Source: Sphingopyxis soli (GTDB lineage Bacteria; Pseudomonadota; Alphaproteobacteria; Sphingomonadales; Sphingomonadaceae). Taken from it: DNA of 40,547 nucleotides. The stretch is from assembly GCF_018682675.1 (NCBI RefSeq), contig NZ_JAFMTR010000097.1:1-40547 (forward strand), in the 5' to 3' direction. The translations under genes were made by a program, and so were the position numbers. This document shows positions 1 through 8,592 of the stretch, piece after piece. Within the stretch, counting starts at the first letter, position 1. Each line of letters begins with the position of its first letter. The notes beneath the pieces were generated by a model. It was not told the DNA's origin. It did not search any database and worked only from the letters and a program-made list of their open reading frames with translations.

Positions 1-20
1 CGCCTTGCGACCGAAGCCCC

Positions 21-87
21 CCTCACCCGCTGCGACTAGGTGGCAAAGCCACCAAGTCTCGCCGCCCTCTCCCGCAGGGGGAGAGGG
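21..87. repeat. Structured intergenic repeat, copy 1 (family A)
   Basis: The segment reads CGCTGCGACTA, then a 6-bp stem-loop (GGTGGC at 39-44, loop AAA, GCCACC at 48-53), then AAG and a CTCGC/GCCC stretch. It ends in a second hairpin with arms CCCTCTCCC (65-73) and GGGAGAGGG (79-87). The same scaffold recurs at 39141-39204 with a different inner stem. It lies just upstream of fmt. The left boundary may extend beyond the window edge. The comparison is by eye. Confidence 0.7.
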
Positions 88-128
88 ATACTTGCGCAAG
101 CCTGCATCCTCCGCCAAAGGCGCAGCCC

Positions 129-1049
129 ATGCGCATCGCCTTCATGGGAACGCCGCCCTTTGCGGTGCCGACGCTTGCCGCGCTTCATGCCGCGGGGCAC
201 GAAATCGCGTGCATCTATACGCAGCCGCCGCGCCCGGCGCAGCGCGGCAAAAAACTGCAGCAGAGCGCGGTGCATGTCTGGGCCGACGAGCATGGCCTTC
301 CCGTTCGTACGCCGAAGAGCCTGCGAAACGAAGAAGCGCAGGCCGAATTCGCCGCGCTCGACCTCGATATCGCGGTCGTCGCGGCTTACGGCCTGATCCT
401 GCCGCAGGCGATCCTCGATGCGCCGCGCGAGGGATGCCTCAACGTCCATGGCTCGATCCTGCCGCGCTGGCGCGGCGCGGCGCCGGTGCAGCGCGCGATC
501 CTGGCGGGCGATGCCGAAACCGGCGTGACGATCATGCAGATGGATGTCGGGCTCGATACCGGCGCGATGCGGCTGGTCGAGACGACGCCGGTCGCGGGCA
601 AGACCGCGGGCCTGCTCACCGACGAACTCGCCGAAATGGGTGCACTGATGATGGTCAAGGTGCTGAGCGACCTCCACGCTTTTCCGCCCGTGCCTCAGCC
701 CGACGACGGCGTCACTTACGCCGCCAAGATCGACAAGAGCGAGGCGCGGCTCGATTTCCTGACCAGCGCGGTACAGGTCGAGCGACAGATACGCGCATTC
801 AACCCGATGCCGGGGGCTTTCTTCGAACTCGGCGGCGAGCGCTACAAGATATTGGCGGCCGAGGTGGTGCATCCGGCCGAGACCGTCGCGGGCGCGGCGC
901 CGGGCGTCACGCTCGACGACGCCCTGACCATCGCCTGCAACCCCGGTGCGATCCGTGCGATGCGTGTCCAGCGCGCCGGCAAGCCCGCGATGGACGCCGC
1001 CGAGCTGCTGCGCGGACGGCCGGTCCCGATGGGGACGCGGTTGGCATGA
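129..1049 (+). CDS. fmt: Methionyl-tRNA formyltransferase
   Basis: Transfers a formyl group from 10-formyltetrahydrofolate to Met-tRNA(fMet), making the initiator tRNA for translation. The 306-residue product has the N-terminal Rossmann-like formyltransferase domain (starts [14 protein letters not shown]). The active-site region [18 protein letters not shown] holds Asn105 and His107, and Asp143 lies in GLDTG, matching the family's catalytic N-H-D triad. A C-terminal OB-like domain follows from about residue 205. The ATG at 129 is preceded by AAAGG eight bases upstream. The gene is followed on the same strand by truA after a REP-like palindrome, so the two may be cotranscribed. The peptide deformylase gene that often precedes fmt would lie outside the window. 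Confidence 0.97.
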   Translation: MRIAFMGTPPFAVPTLAALHAAGHEIACIYTQPPRPAQRGKKLQQSAVHVWADEHGLPVRTPKSLRNEEAQAEFAALDLDIAVVAAYGLILPQAILDAPREGCLNVHGSILPRWRGAAPVQRAILAGDAETGVTIMQMDVGLDTGAMRLVETTPVAGKTAGLLTDELAEMGALMMVKVLSDLHAFPPVPQPDDGVTYAAKIDKSEARLDFLTSAVQVERQIRAFNPMPGAFFELGGERYKILAAEVVHPAETVAGAAPGVTLDDALTIACNPGAIRAMRVQRAGKPAMDAAELLRGRPVPMGTRLA

Positions 1050-1066
1050 TCCGGCCTATCCCCCTT

Positions 1067-1139
1067 CGTCACCCAGGAGTTGATCCGGGGTTCATGACTT
1101 CAGCGCTGCCGCCGACCCCGGATCACGTCCGGGGTGACG
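1067..1139. repeat. REP-like palindrome (family C, copy 1) between fmt and truA
   Basis: Two imperfectly complementary arms at 1067-1093 and 1114-1139 each contain a GATCCGGGGT-type core flanked by GTCACCC/GGGTGAC ends. The left arm has mismatches (CCCAGGAGT in place of CCCCGGACG). The same family occurs at 17055-17127. Such dispersed palindromes are common between genes in alphaproteobacterial genomes. The RNA would form a long hairpin. Confidence 0.8.
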
Positions 1140-1161
1140 CGAATGGGCGCAGCGGCCGCTC

Positions 1162-1902
1162 ATGACAAGATTTGCCCTCACCATCGAATATGACGGCCGC
1201 CCCTTCATGGGCTGGCAGCGGCAGAGCCACGGCCCCAGCGTCCAGCAAGCGCTCGAAGAGGCCGTGACGCGGATCACCGGCGAAGAGGCCGCGGTGCATG
1301 GCGCGGGGCGCACCGACGCCGGCGTCCACGCGATCGCGATGCGCGCGCACGTCGATATCGAAAAGGCGATCCAGCCCTTCCGGTTGATGGAGGCGCTGAA
1401 TGCGCAGCTCCGCCCTGCCCCGGTGGCGGTGCTCGCCTGCGCCGAGGTTGCCGACGACTGGCACGCGCGCTTTTCGTGCATCGGTCGCGCCTATGAGTAT
1501 CGCATCGTCAACCGCCGCGCGCCCCTGACGTGGGACAAGGGGCTATCGTGGCAGTTCGCCAAGCCGCTCGATGCCGGAGCGATGCACGGCGCGGCGCAGG
1601 CGCTGGTCGGCCGCCATGACTTCACAACCTTCCGTTCGGTGCATTGCCAGGCGGAAAGCCCGGTCAAGACGCTCGACCGGATCAGCGTCAGCCGCCACGG
1701 CGACGAGATCATCATCGAGACCGCGGCGCGAAGCTTCCTGCACCATCAGGTGCGCTCGATGGTCGGCTGCCTCTCGCTGGTTGGTGAGGGCAAATGGTCG
1801 GCGCGCGATTTGAAGGCGGCGCTCGATGCCGCGGATCGCAGCGCGCTGGGGCTCAACGCCCCGCCGGACGGCCTCTACTTCGTCGAGGCGACATACCCCT
1901 GA
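1162..1902 (+). CDS. truA: tRNA pseudouridine(38-40) synthase
   Basis: Isomerises uridines 38-40 in the anticodon arm of many tRNAs to pseudouridine. The 246-residue protein is of normal family length. It carries the TruA active-site motif GRTDAGVHA with catalytic Asp52, and the C-terminal segment [12 protein letters not shown] typical of the family. The ATG at 1162 gives the canonical N-terminus [12 protein letters not shown]; no strong Shine-Dalgarno is visible. It lies about 110 bp after fmt on the same strand and converges on carD, with a two-way terminator between them. Confidence 0.97.
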   Translation: MTRFALTIEYDGRPFMGWQRQSHGPSVQQALEEAVTRITGEEAAVHGAGRTDAGVHAIAMRAHVDIEKAIQPFRLMEALNAQLRPAPVAVLACAEVADDWHARFSCIGRAYEYRIVNRRAPLTWDKGLSWQFAKPLDAGAMHGAAQALVGRHDFTTFRSVHCQAESPVKTLDRISVSRHGDEIIIETAARSFLHHQVRSMVGCLSLVGEGKWSARDLKAALDAADRSALGLNAPPDGLYFVEATYP

Positions 1903-1908
1903 ATCAAA

Positions 1909-1936
1909 GAGGGCGGCCCCGCAGGACCGCCCTCTT
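1909..1936. terminator. Bidirectional terminator between truA and carD
   Basis: A perfect 8-bp stem GAGGGCGG (1909-1916) / CCGCCCTC (1927-1934) with a 10-base loop. It is followed by TTC on the plus strand and CTTTGATTC on the minus strand. It lies 7 bases after the truA stop and 22 bases beyond the end of the convergent carD, so it can serve both genes. Confidence 0.85.
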
Positions 1937-1958
1937 CACGTCATCGGGACCGGACGGA

Positions 1959-2489
1959 TCAGACCGCCTTTTCCAGATAATATTTCGGCGCATGTTCGTT
2001 GAGGATCTGGAGGATCTTCGCCTGCGCGGTCTTTTCGTCGCTTTCTTCCATCGCGGCGAGTTCGCGCGCGAGGCGGCTCGACGCCGCTTCGAAGATCTGG
2101 CGTTCCGAATAGCTCTGCTCGGGCTGGTCGTCGGCGCGGAACAGGTCGCGGGTCACTTCGGCGATCGACACGAGGTCGCCCGAATTGATCTTGGCTTCAT
2201 ATTCTTGCGCGCGGCGCGACCACATGGTGCGCTTCACCTTCGGCTTGGTGGTCAGCACCTGAAGCGCTTCCTTCAGCGTCTTGTCCGACGACAGCTTGCG
2301 CATACCAACGCCTTCGGCCTTGTTGGTAGGAACGCGCAGCGTCATCTTCTCCTTTTCGAAGCGGAGAACATAAAGTTCCAGCTGCATACCGGCGATTTCG
2401 GACTTCTGCAGTTCGATGACGCGCCCCACGCCATGCTTCGGATAAACAACATAATCCCCGACTTCGAAGACGAGCGTGTTTGCGGACAT
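1959..2489 (-). CDS. CarD/CdnL-type RNA polymerase-binding regulator
   Basis: CarD-family proteins bind the RNA polymerase beta subunit and stabilise open complexes, mainly at rRNA and housekeeping promoters. The 176-residue product starts with the CarD/TRCF RNA polymerase-interaction domain: the tract FEVGDYVVYPKHGVGRV, then IAGMQLELYVLRFEKEKMTL. A helical DNA-binding C-terminal half follows (MWSRRAQEYEAKINSGDL, then RDLFRADDQPEQSYSERQ). The length fits alphaproteobacterial CdnL. The ATG at 2489 has AAAGGA seven bases upstream. The gene is monocistronic here, converging with truA. CdnL is linked to growth control in Caulobacter; a similar role here is inferred. Confidence 0.95.
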   Translation of the reverse strand: MSANTLVFEVGDYVVYPKHGVGRVIELQKSEIAGMQLELYVLRFEKEKMTLRVPTNKAEGVGMRKLSSDKTLKEALQVLTTKPKVKRTMWSRRAQEYEAKINSGDLVSIAEVTRDLFRADDQPEQSYSERQIFEAASSRLARELAAMEESDEKTAQAKILQILNEHAPKYYLEKAV

Positions 2490-2803
2490 GCAAGTTCCTT
2501 TCTTGGCCTTGCCAATGGACCGGGAAGCGCAGAAAGCCGATCCTATCCTGCCTTTTTGAACGGCGGATCGGCGATGTTGGGCGGCGCTAGCCAGTCAGAG
2601 TGACAAGGGATATGGCTCCATCAGGACGCCCACAGCTCCCCTTGCACCCGGCGGGCAGAGGCAAACTGTCGATGCGTTGATATTTATTATAACAGATTCG
2701 CAACAAAATTGCCACCCCTGTCACGGAATTCCGCGGCTTGGCACCTTGACGGCTTCCAAGGCCCGTTTCAGGTTGCAACGAAACGATGAGATAGGATGTC
2801 GAT
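2490..2803. other. Divergent intergenic region, carD / SDR
   Basis: This 314-base gap should hold the promoters of carD (minus) and the SDR gene (plus). It contains a short AT-rich patch (TTGATATTTATTATAAC, about 2679-2695) in otherwise GC-rich DNA. It also has an inverted pair GTGACAAGGG (about 2598) and CCCCTGTCAC (about 2716). I see no credible small gene, RNA gene or mobile element in it. Confidence 0.5.
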
Positions 2804-3622
2804 ATGCAGGATCAAGTGTGGTGGGTCACCGGGGCGTCGTCGGGGATCGGCGCGGCGCTGGCGAGGGGGCTCGCGGCGCGCGGCGCGCGGCTGATTCTCT
2901 CGGGCCGCAATGTCGCCGCGCTCGAGGCGGTGGCAAAGGAGATCGGCCCCGGGACGATGATATTGCCGTTCGAGGCGACCGACTACGCCGCGCTGCCGAC
3001 CTTGGTCGACGAGGCCTGGGGCTGGTGCGGACGGATCGACGGGCTCGTCAACAATGCCGGCATCTCGCAGCGCAGCCTGGCGGTCGATACCGATTTCGCG
3101 GTCTATCAGAAGATCGTCGACGTCGATCTGCTGGCGCCGATCGCCCTCACCCAGCACCTGTTGCCGCGCATGATCGCGGCGGGCGGCGGACAGATCGTCG
3201 CGATTTCCAGCGTCGCGGGCATCGCGGGCGTGCCGCTGCGCAGCGCCTATTGCGCCGCCAAGCATGGTCTGATCGGCTATCACGACAGCGTCCGCGCCGA
3301 GAATGAGCATCTGGGGCTGAAGGTGCTCGTCGTCGCGCCGGGATCGGTCCAGACTAACGTCAGCCGCAACGCGCTCAACGCCGACGGCAGCACCCGGGGC
3401 GAAAGCGACAAGGCGATCGACAACGGCTTGTCGCCCGACTTTGCGGCAACGCAGATACTGGATGCGGTCGCGGCGGGCACGCGCGAACTGGTGGTCGCCG
3501 AGGGCGCAGAGGCCGCGATCCCGGCGCTGCGGCGCGGCGATCCCGACGCGCTGTTCGACCGGATGAGTGCGATGGTGCAGGCGGGCTATGCGCAGCAAAT
3601 GAAAGCCAAGTCGGCGTCCTGA
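2804..3622 (+). CDS. SDR family NAD(P)-dependent oxidoreductase
   Basis: A classical short-chain dehydrogenase/reductase of 272 residues. It has the cofactor motif TGASSGIG (residues 9-16), NNAG (83-86), and the catalytic Ser135/136, Tyr149 and Lys153 (in SAYCAAKHG). The extended C-terminal region and the APGSVQTNVSRNAL stretch resemble the DHRS7-like SDR subgroup, whose members reduce ketones or lipophilic substrates. The substrate cannot be read from the sequence. An AGGAT lies seven bases before the ATG. The gene stands alone on the plus strand and converges on the TonB-like gene. Confidence 0.9.
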   Translation: MQDQVWWVTGASSGIGAALARGLAARGARLILSGRNVAALEAVAKEIGPGTMILPFEATDYAALPTLVDEAWGWCGRIDGLVNNAGISQRSLAVDTDFAVYQKIVDVDLLAPIALTQHLLPRMIAAGGGQIVAISSVAGIAGVPLRSAYCAAKHGLIGYHDSVRAENEHLGLKVLVVAPGSVQTNVSRNALNADGSTRGESDKAIDNGLSPDFAATQILDAVAAGTRELVVAEGAEAAIPALRRGDPDALFDRMSAMVQAGYAQQMKAKSAS

Positions 3623-3662
3623 ACCCGCAGGTCCGGCAGGTTCAGGCTACCAGCAGCCCATC

Positions 3663-4550
3663 CTATTGCCGCCGCATGACATAGTCGATCCTGATCCTGA
3701 CCCAACTGCCGACCAGCAGCTTGCCGCCGAGCCGCGGAGGCCGCACCTTGAACTGCCACGCCGCGGCGAGAACGGCGCGATTGATTTGCGATCCGGTCGG
3801 ATATTCGTCCAGTCCGACGCAATCTTCGACGCGATAGTCGGGGGCGGTGCGGCAAGCGATCAGGCCCCAGCCAGGCCCGCTGGCGGTGGACAGATAGCCG
3901 CGCAGCTCGTCGTCGCTGGGCTGGCGATACCAGGTCGCCGCATAGAGCGGCTCGCCGTTGGGCGCCGTTCCGACGCGTTCCGAATCGCGGAACGACGAGG
4001 ACGACCCGCCAGTGTTCGGCGGCCCATATATGCCTGGACGCAGGACCGGGCGGGCAATCGCCGGCGACGGCTGTTGCACGACAGGCGCCGGACTCGGCGG
4101 CGCGGGCGCCGGCTGAACGGCCGGCAGCGGCGGCGGTTCGCTGGCCTTGGTTGGCGGGGTTTCTTCGGCCTGCGGCTTCGGTTCGGGCTGCTGCTTGCTC
4201 CGCTCGGCCTTCGCGGCGCTCGGTTCGGGCGCTTCGCCGGCAATCCCGCTGGCCTCAAGGCTCACCATGCTGACGCGTTCGGTTCGGGAGTCGGGCTTTC
4301 CCACCGAACCGAAGGTCAGCAGCATGAGCAACAGCAGCGCGGAAATCAGAACGGCGAGACTTATGGCGAGCGCGCGGCGCCCCACCCCGATGTTGAGCTG
4401 TTCGACGTAGGGCGTGACTGGAACAGGGTTCAGCAGAAAATATCTTCGGTGACGGTGCGCGCCGGTCAGGGCGCCGGGGTAAGGGTCACGGAGGGATAGG
4501 CGCGCGCCCCGGCATTGACAAGCGCGGGTTGGTCGTCGCGGAACTCGCAT
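3663..4550 (-). CDS. Membrane-anchored, proline-rich protein with TonB-like C-terminus
   Basis: The protein has a single membrane segment (ALAISLAVLISALLLLMLL). A long Pro/Ala/Glu/Lys-rich periplasmic stalk follows (PEPKPQAEETPPTKASEPPP and similar). The C-terminal region ends AAWQFKVRPPRLGGK followed by VGSWVRIRIDYVMRRQ, a pattern like the final strands of TonB domains. This suggests a TonB-type coupling protein of the inner membrane, but no exbB/exbD lies nearby and the match is remote. The start is uncertain. The ATG at 4550 abuts the hppA terminator. A GTG at 4385 would begin inside the likely conserved tract PYVEQLNIG. An in-frame GTG at 4592 is less likely. Confidence 0.7.
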   Translation of the reverse strand: MRVPRRPTRACQCRGARLSLRDPYPGALTGAHRHRRYFLLNPVPVTPYVEQLNIGVGRRALAISLAVLISALLLLMLLTFGSVGKPDSRTERVSMVSLEASGIAGEAPEPSAAKAERSKQQPEPKPQAEETPPTKASEPPPLPAVQPAPAPPSPAPVVQQPSPAIARPVLRPGIYGPPNTGGSSSSFRDSERVGTAPNGEPLYAATWYRQPSDDELRGYLSTASGPGWGLIACRTAPDYRVEDCVGLDEYPTGSQINRAVLAAAWQFKVRPPRLGGKLLVGSWVRIRIDYVMRRQ

Positions 4551-4556
4551 GAAAGG

Positions 4557-4580
4557 CCCCGCCGGATCGCTCCGGCGGGG
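4557..4580 (-). terminator. Terminator downstream of hppA
   Basis: A perfect 10-bp stem CCCCGCCGGA (4557-4566) / TCCGGCGGGG (4571-4580) with a 4-base loop lies 24 bases past the hppA stop on the minus strand. It is followed in that direction by CCTTTC. The T-run is short, but stem strength and position support termination. Confidence 0.8.
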
Positions 4581-4604
4581 CGTTTCTCTCACGCTTCGGC
4601 GGGC

Positions 4605-6731
4605 TTAGCCGGCAGCATGTCCCGCCAGCGCCGCGAGCAGCAGCAGCGCGACGATGTTGGTGATCTTGATCATCGGGTTCACGGCTGGCCCCGCGGTGTC
4701 CTTATAGGGGTCACCCACGGTATCGCCCGTCACCGCGGCTTTGTGGGCTTCGCTGCCCTTGCCGCCGTGATTGCCGTCCTCGATGTACTTTTTGGCGTTA
4801 TCCCACGCACCGCCGCCGGCCGTCATCGACAGCGCAACGAACAGCCCGCCGACGATCACACCGAGCAGGAGCGCACCAAGCGCCGCAAAGCCGGCCGCCT
4901 GCCCTTCGGGCGCGATCCAGCTGATCACGAAATAGACGACGATCGGCGCGAGCACCGGCAGCAGCGAGGGGATGATCATCTCCTTGATCGCCGCCTTGGT
5001 GACGAGGTCGACCGTGCGCGCATAGTTCGGCTTCGACGTGCCCGCCATGATGCCGGGGTCGTTCGCGAACTGGTCGCGCACATCCTTCACCACGTCGCCC
5101 GCAGCGCGGCCGACCGCGGTCATGCCCATCGCACCGAACAGATACGGGAGAAGCGCGCCGAGCAGCAGGCCGACGATGACATAGGGATTCTCGAGGCTGA
5201 AGTTGACACTCAGGTCGGGGAAGAACTCCCGAAGATCGGTCGTGTACGCCGCAAAGAGCACCAGCGCGGCAAGACCCGCCGAACCGATCGCATAACCCTT
5301 GGTCACCGCCTTGGTCGTGTTGCCGACGGCGTCGAGCAGGTCGGTCTTTTCACGCACCGAATCGTCGAGACCCGCCATTTCGGCGATGCCGCCCGCATTG
5401 TCGGTCACCGGACCATAAGCGTCGAGAGCAACGACGACGCCCGCAAGGGCAAGCATCGCGGTCGCGCCATAGGCGATGCCGATCAGGCCCGCGAGCTGGT
5501 AGGCGATGATGATGCCGGCGACGATGACAATCGTCGGCAGCGCGGTGGCTTCAAGGCTGACGGCGAGCCCCTGGATCACATTGGTGCCGTGGCCCGTTTC
5601 CGAAGCCTTGGCGATCGAGCGCACGGGACGATAGCTGGTGCCGGTGTAATATTCGGTGATCCAGATGATCAGGCCGGTAATGACCAGACCGAGCAGCGAG
5701 CAATAGAAGAGCGCGCGGCCGGTGAAGTCGGTGCCGGTGACCGTCGTGTTGATGTCCCCGAACCAGTTGCCGGTCAGCGCGAACGCGGTTGCCAGCCAGA
5801 TCGCGGGAATCGCCAGCACGGCGGAGACGAGGAAGCCCTTGTACATCGCGCCCATCACATTGTTCGACTTGCCGAGGCGGACGAAATAGGTGCCGATGAT
5901 CGAAGTGATGATGCAAACGCCGCCAATCAGCAGCGGCAGCGCCATCAGCCCGCCAAGCATGTCGCCTGCGCCCTTCAGCAGCAGCGCGGTCAGCACCATC
6001 GTGGCGCCGACGGTAACGACATAGGTTTCGAACAGGTCGGCCGCCATGCCGGCGCAGTCGCCGACGTTGTCGCCGACGTTATCGGCGATCACCGCGGGGT
6101 TGCGCGGATCGTCTTCCGGGATTCCGGCCTCGACCTTCCCGACGAGGTCGGCGCCGACGTCGGCCGCCTTGGTGAAGATGCCGCCGCCGAGACGCGCGAA
6201 GATCGAGATCAGCGACGCACCGAACGCCAGCGCAACGAGGCCGTCGACGACCGTGCGGTCTTCGCCGCCGACCGTCTTGCCCATTTGCGTCGTCAGCACC
6301 CAGTAAAAGACCGCGATCGCGAGCAGCGCGAGGCCGGCCACGAGCAGGCCGGTGATCGCGCCGGCGCGGAACGCCAGCGTCAGGCCCGCCTGCAGGCCTT
6401 TCTGCGCGGCCGCCGCGGTACGGACGTTCGAGCGGACCGAGATGTTCATGCCGATGAATCCGGCGACGCCCGACAGAATGGCGCCGATGACAAAGCCCGT
6501 CGCCGACACCCCGCCGAGCGTAGCCGCAATGATCACTGCGACGACGACGCCGACGATCGCGATCGTGCTGTACTGACGTTTGAGATAAGCCTGCGCGCCT
6601 TCCTGGATGGCGGCGGCGATTTCCTGCATCTTTTCATTACCCGCAGAGGCGCCGAGCACCTGCCGCGAGGTAATGAACCCATAGAGCACGGCCAACAGGC
6701 CGCACGCTATCGCGATCAAAACCGGATTCAT
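4605..6731 (-). CDS. hppA: K+-independent membrane H+-translocating pyrophosphatase
   Basis: Couples hydrolysis of cytosolic pyrophosphate to proton pumping across the inner membrane. The 708-residue protein has many hydrophobic helices. It carries the pyrophosphate/Mg-binding motifs [20 protein letters not shown] (residues 182-201), [20 protein letters not shown] and [18 protein letters not shown]. Lys474 and Thr477 in [10 protein letters not shown] are the residues that mark the K+-independent, proton-pumping subclass; the K+-dependent class has Ala and Gly there. The gene is last in the minus-strand series hisG-hisD-nusB-thiL-hppA, with a 184-base gap after thiL and its own terminator. Confidence 0.97.
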   Translation of the reverse strand: MNPVLIAIACGLLAVLYGFITSRQVLGASAGNEKMQEIAAAIQEGAQAYLKRQYSTIAIVGVVVAVIIAATLGGVSATGFVIGAILSGVAGFIGMNISVRSNVRTAAAAQKGLQAGLTLAFRAGAITGLLVAGLALLAIAVFYWVLTTQMGKTVGGEDRTVVDGLVALAFGASLISIFARLGGGIFTKAADVGADLVGKVEAGIPEDDPRNPAVIADNVGDNVGDCAGMAADLFETYVVTVGATMVLTALLLKGAGDMLGGLMALPLLIGGVCIITSIIGTYFVRLGKSNNVMGAMYKGFLVSAVLAIPAIWLATAFALTGNWFGDINTTVTGTDFTGRALFYCSLLGLVITGLIIWITEYYTGTSYRPVRSIAKASETGHGTNVIQGLAVSLEATALPTIVIVAGIIIAYQLAGLIGIAYGATAMLALAGVVVALDAYGPVTDNAGGIAEMAGLDDSVREKTDLLDAVGNTTKAVTKGYAIGSAGLAALVLFAAYTTDLREFFPDLSVNFSLENPYVIVGLLLGALLPYLFGAMGMTAVGRAAGDVVKDVRDQFANDPGIMAGTSKPNYARTVDLVTKAAIKEMIIPSLLPVLAPIVVYFVISWIAPEGQAAGFAALGALLLGVIVGGLFVALSMTAGGGAWDNAKKYIEDGNHGGKGSEAHKAAVTGDTVGDPYKDTAGPAVNPMIKITNIVALLLLAALAGHAAG

Positions 6732-6915
6732 GCGTGACTATTCCTTCCCCATTGAGAAGGGCGAACGCAGAGATAGCAGTCGAACGTCCGACTTATTGTT
6801 GCCGGTTCGCTCTCTCCCCTGATGCGACCGCCCCAAATTTGGACGGGCGAGTTATGGGAAGAAAGAAAGCCGAGGGCAAGCCCGGTTTTTCGGCAATTTT
6901 CCGTATGTTTCCGGC

Positions 6916-7848
6916 CTAATGTGTGAAACCGAGACGCTCGGGCAACGCAATCCGCTGCGCCTTGTGAATCAGCGTGAGCCCTTCGCCCACCCCGGCATGG
7001 CCCACTGGCGTCAGGGCGACCCCCAGCCCCGCACCGGTCTCGCGGATCGCCGCCGCCTGCCCGGGATCGGCCGCGAAGAGCAGCTGGTAGTCGTCGCCTG
7101 CGGTGGCGGCGGCGAGGCGCGTGTCGAGCACGTCGGGGCGCACCGCGAGCAGCGCCGCCGACAGCGGCACCGCCTCCATCATCAGCGTCATGCCGCATCC
7201 GCTGGCGCGCGCCATGCGGTCGGCGTCGATCAACAGGCCGTCGGACACGTCCATCATCGCATGGACGTGCGGCACCAGCGCCCGCCCCAGCGTCAATTGC
7301 GGTTGCGGTCGGCGATAAGCGGCAAGGCAGGTCTCGTTCGGATCGATCTCGCCCAGCCGCATCGCCAGGCCGACACCGGCATTGCCGACCGTGCCGCTGA
7401 CCCAGATCTGGTCACCCGGACGCACGCCGCTGCGCGCCGGGACGCCGTCGGGCGACGCGCGGCCGATGGCGGTCAGGCTGAAACTGCGCGGCGCGCCACC
7501 GGGCACGCGCACCGTATCGCCGCCAAACAGCGCGACGCCATACCGCCGGAGTACGCTTTCGAGGCCCGCCGCAAATTCGGCGTTCCAGTTCTCATCGCCG
7601 GTCAGGCTGTAGCCGAGCAACACGCCCACCGGCGTGGCGCCCTTCGCGGCAAGGTCGGAGAGATTCACCGCGACCAGCTTCCATGCGACATCCTGCGGAC
7701 CGTCGTCGGGCAGGAAATGCACGCCCTCGACGATCGTGTCATGGGTCAGCACCAGATCGCCGAGCACCGCCGCGTCGTCGGCGAGCCCGCGCGCAGCGGG
7801 GTCGGTCGCGATGGCGCGCAGGCGTGCGATGAAATCGGCTTCGCTCAT
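6916..7848 (-). CDS. thiL: Thiamine-monophosphate kinase
   Basis: Phosphorylates thiamine monophosphate to the coenzyme thiamine diphosphate using ATP. The product of 310 residues (normal length) has the PurM/AIRS-like fold signatures: DDAAVL near the N-terminus, then THDTIVEGVHF, then KLVAVNLSDLAAKGATPVG, and MDVSDGLLIDADRMA in the C-terminal half. I chose the ATG at 7848 (MSEADFIARLRAIA). Longer in-frame reading upstream runs through an intergenic repeat (7896-8033) and is not family sequence. It follows nusB on the minus strand, a common pairing in alphaproteobacteria. Confidence 0.95.
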   Translation of the reverse strand: MSEADFIARLRAIATDPAARGLADDAAVLGDLVLTHDTIVEGVHFLPDDGPQDVAWKLVAVNLSDLAAKGATPVGVLLGYSLTGDENWNAEFAAGLESVLRRYGVALFGGDTVRVPGGAPRSFSLTAIGRASPDGVPARSGVRPGDQIWVSGTVGNAGVGLAMRLGEIDPNETCLAAYRRPQPQLTLGRALVPHVHAMMDVSDGLLIDADRMARASGCGMTLMMEAVPLSAALLAVRPDVLDTRLAAATAGDDYQLLFAADPGQAAAIRETGAGLGVALTPVGHAGVGEGLTLIHKAQRIALPERLGFTH

Positions 7849-7895
7849 TGGGGAAATCGTAGCGAATACCGTAGCGGTATAAAAGATACCGCAAA

Positions 7896-8033
7896 TCCTC
7901 CCTGTCGCGTAGCGATGGGGAGGTGGCAGCCCGAAGGGCTGACGGAGGGGCCTTGGAGTAGGCGTCGCCAGCCCCTCCACCCCCGCTTCGCGGCGGTCCC
8001 CCTCCCCACCGCTTCGCGGCAGCGAGGAAGTAA
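7896..8033. repeat. Composite palindromic repeat between nusB and thiL (family B)
   Basis: This stretch is a chain of small palindromes: CCTCCC paired with GGGGAGG around TCGCGTAGCGA, AGCCC-GAA-GGGCT, and the twin GCTTCGCGGC hairpins near 7984 and 8011 set among CCCCTCCC tracts. It codes for no recognised protein. It has the look of a dispersed sphingomonad intergenic repeat. No second copy lies in this window. Confidence 0.65.
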
Positions 8034-8480
8034 TTACTTCCGTACATCCTTGCCGATCGCATCGAGCAGGCCGTTGGCAAAGCCTGCCTCGCGCCCGTCG
8101 AAAAAGGCCTTTGCGACTTCGACATATTCGCTGACCACCGCGCCGACCGGCACGTCGCTGCGCGCCAGCAGCTCATAGGCGCCCGCGCGCAGGATCGCCT
8201 TCATCGTGCGGTCGAGCCGCTCCATCGTCCAGCCGCTCGCCAGCCGCGCGGTGATCGCGGCATCGATCTCCCGAGCTCGCGCCAGGGCGCCCTTCACGAT
8301 GTCGTCGAAGAAGGCGACGTCGGCGTCGGCATATTCGGCGTCCTCGATCGTCGCACCGATACGGTGCTGGTGAAATTCGTGGATCAGCTGCGCGACCGGC
8401 GTGCCTTCCATCTCGTGCTGATAAAGCGCCTGCACGGCTGCAAGGCGGGCGGCGGAACGGGATTGGGCGCGTTTGTTCAT
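8034..8480 (-). CDS. nusB: Transcription antitermination factor NusB
   Basis: NusB binds boxA RNA with ribosomal protein S10 and supports antitermination in rRNA operons. The 148-residue all-helical protein has the family features: N-terminal RSAARLAAVQALYQHEMEGT, central LERLDRTMKAILRAGAYELL (with an intervening start in TMERLDR), and C-terminal VGAVVSEYVEVAKAFFDGRE followed by GFANGLLDAIGKD. The ATG at 8480 is preceded by a weak GAAG. It lies between hisD and thiL, with a repeat on each side. Confidence 0.96.
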   Translation of the reverse strand: MNKRAQSRSAARLAAVQALYQHEMEGTPVAQLIHEFHQHRIGATIEDAEYADADVAFFDDIVKGALARAREIDAAITARLASGWTMERLDRTMKAILRAGAYELLARSDVPVGAVVSEYVEVAKAFFDGREAGFANGLLDAIGKDVRK

Positions 8481-8503
8481 GGCTTCTTCGCTTTAGCTCA
8501 ATT

Positions 8504-8581
8504 CGTCAGCCCGGCGAAGGCCGGGATCTCGTCGGTGCGCGGAGACGCGAAGTCGAGATTCCGGCCTTCGCCGGAATGACG
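8504..8581. repeat. REP-like palindrome (family D) between hisD and nusB
   Basis: Two 28-base arms (8504-8531 and 8554-8581) are complementary with about three mismatches. Each contains CCGGCGAAGGCCGG. The ends are CGTCA/TGACG, and 22 bases separate the arms. This resembles the widespread proteobacterial GTCATTCC-type intergenic palindromes. It lies 12 bases beyond the hisD stop and could act as a 3' stabilising or attenuating hairpin. Confidence 0.85.
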
Positions 8582-8592
8582 AAATTTGGGGT

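Noticed and set aside
2587..2778. 63-residue open frame upstream of carD
   Set aside because: It spans the divergent promoter region and has no recognisable features. It lacks a good ribosome site.
4515..6737. 740-residue open frame antisense to hppA
   Set aside because: Its product is Arg/Asp/His-rich with no family features. It arises from the codon bias of the pyrophosphatase gene on the other strand.
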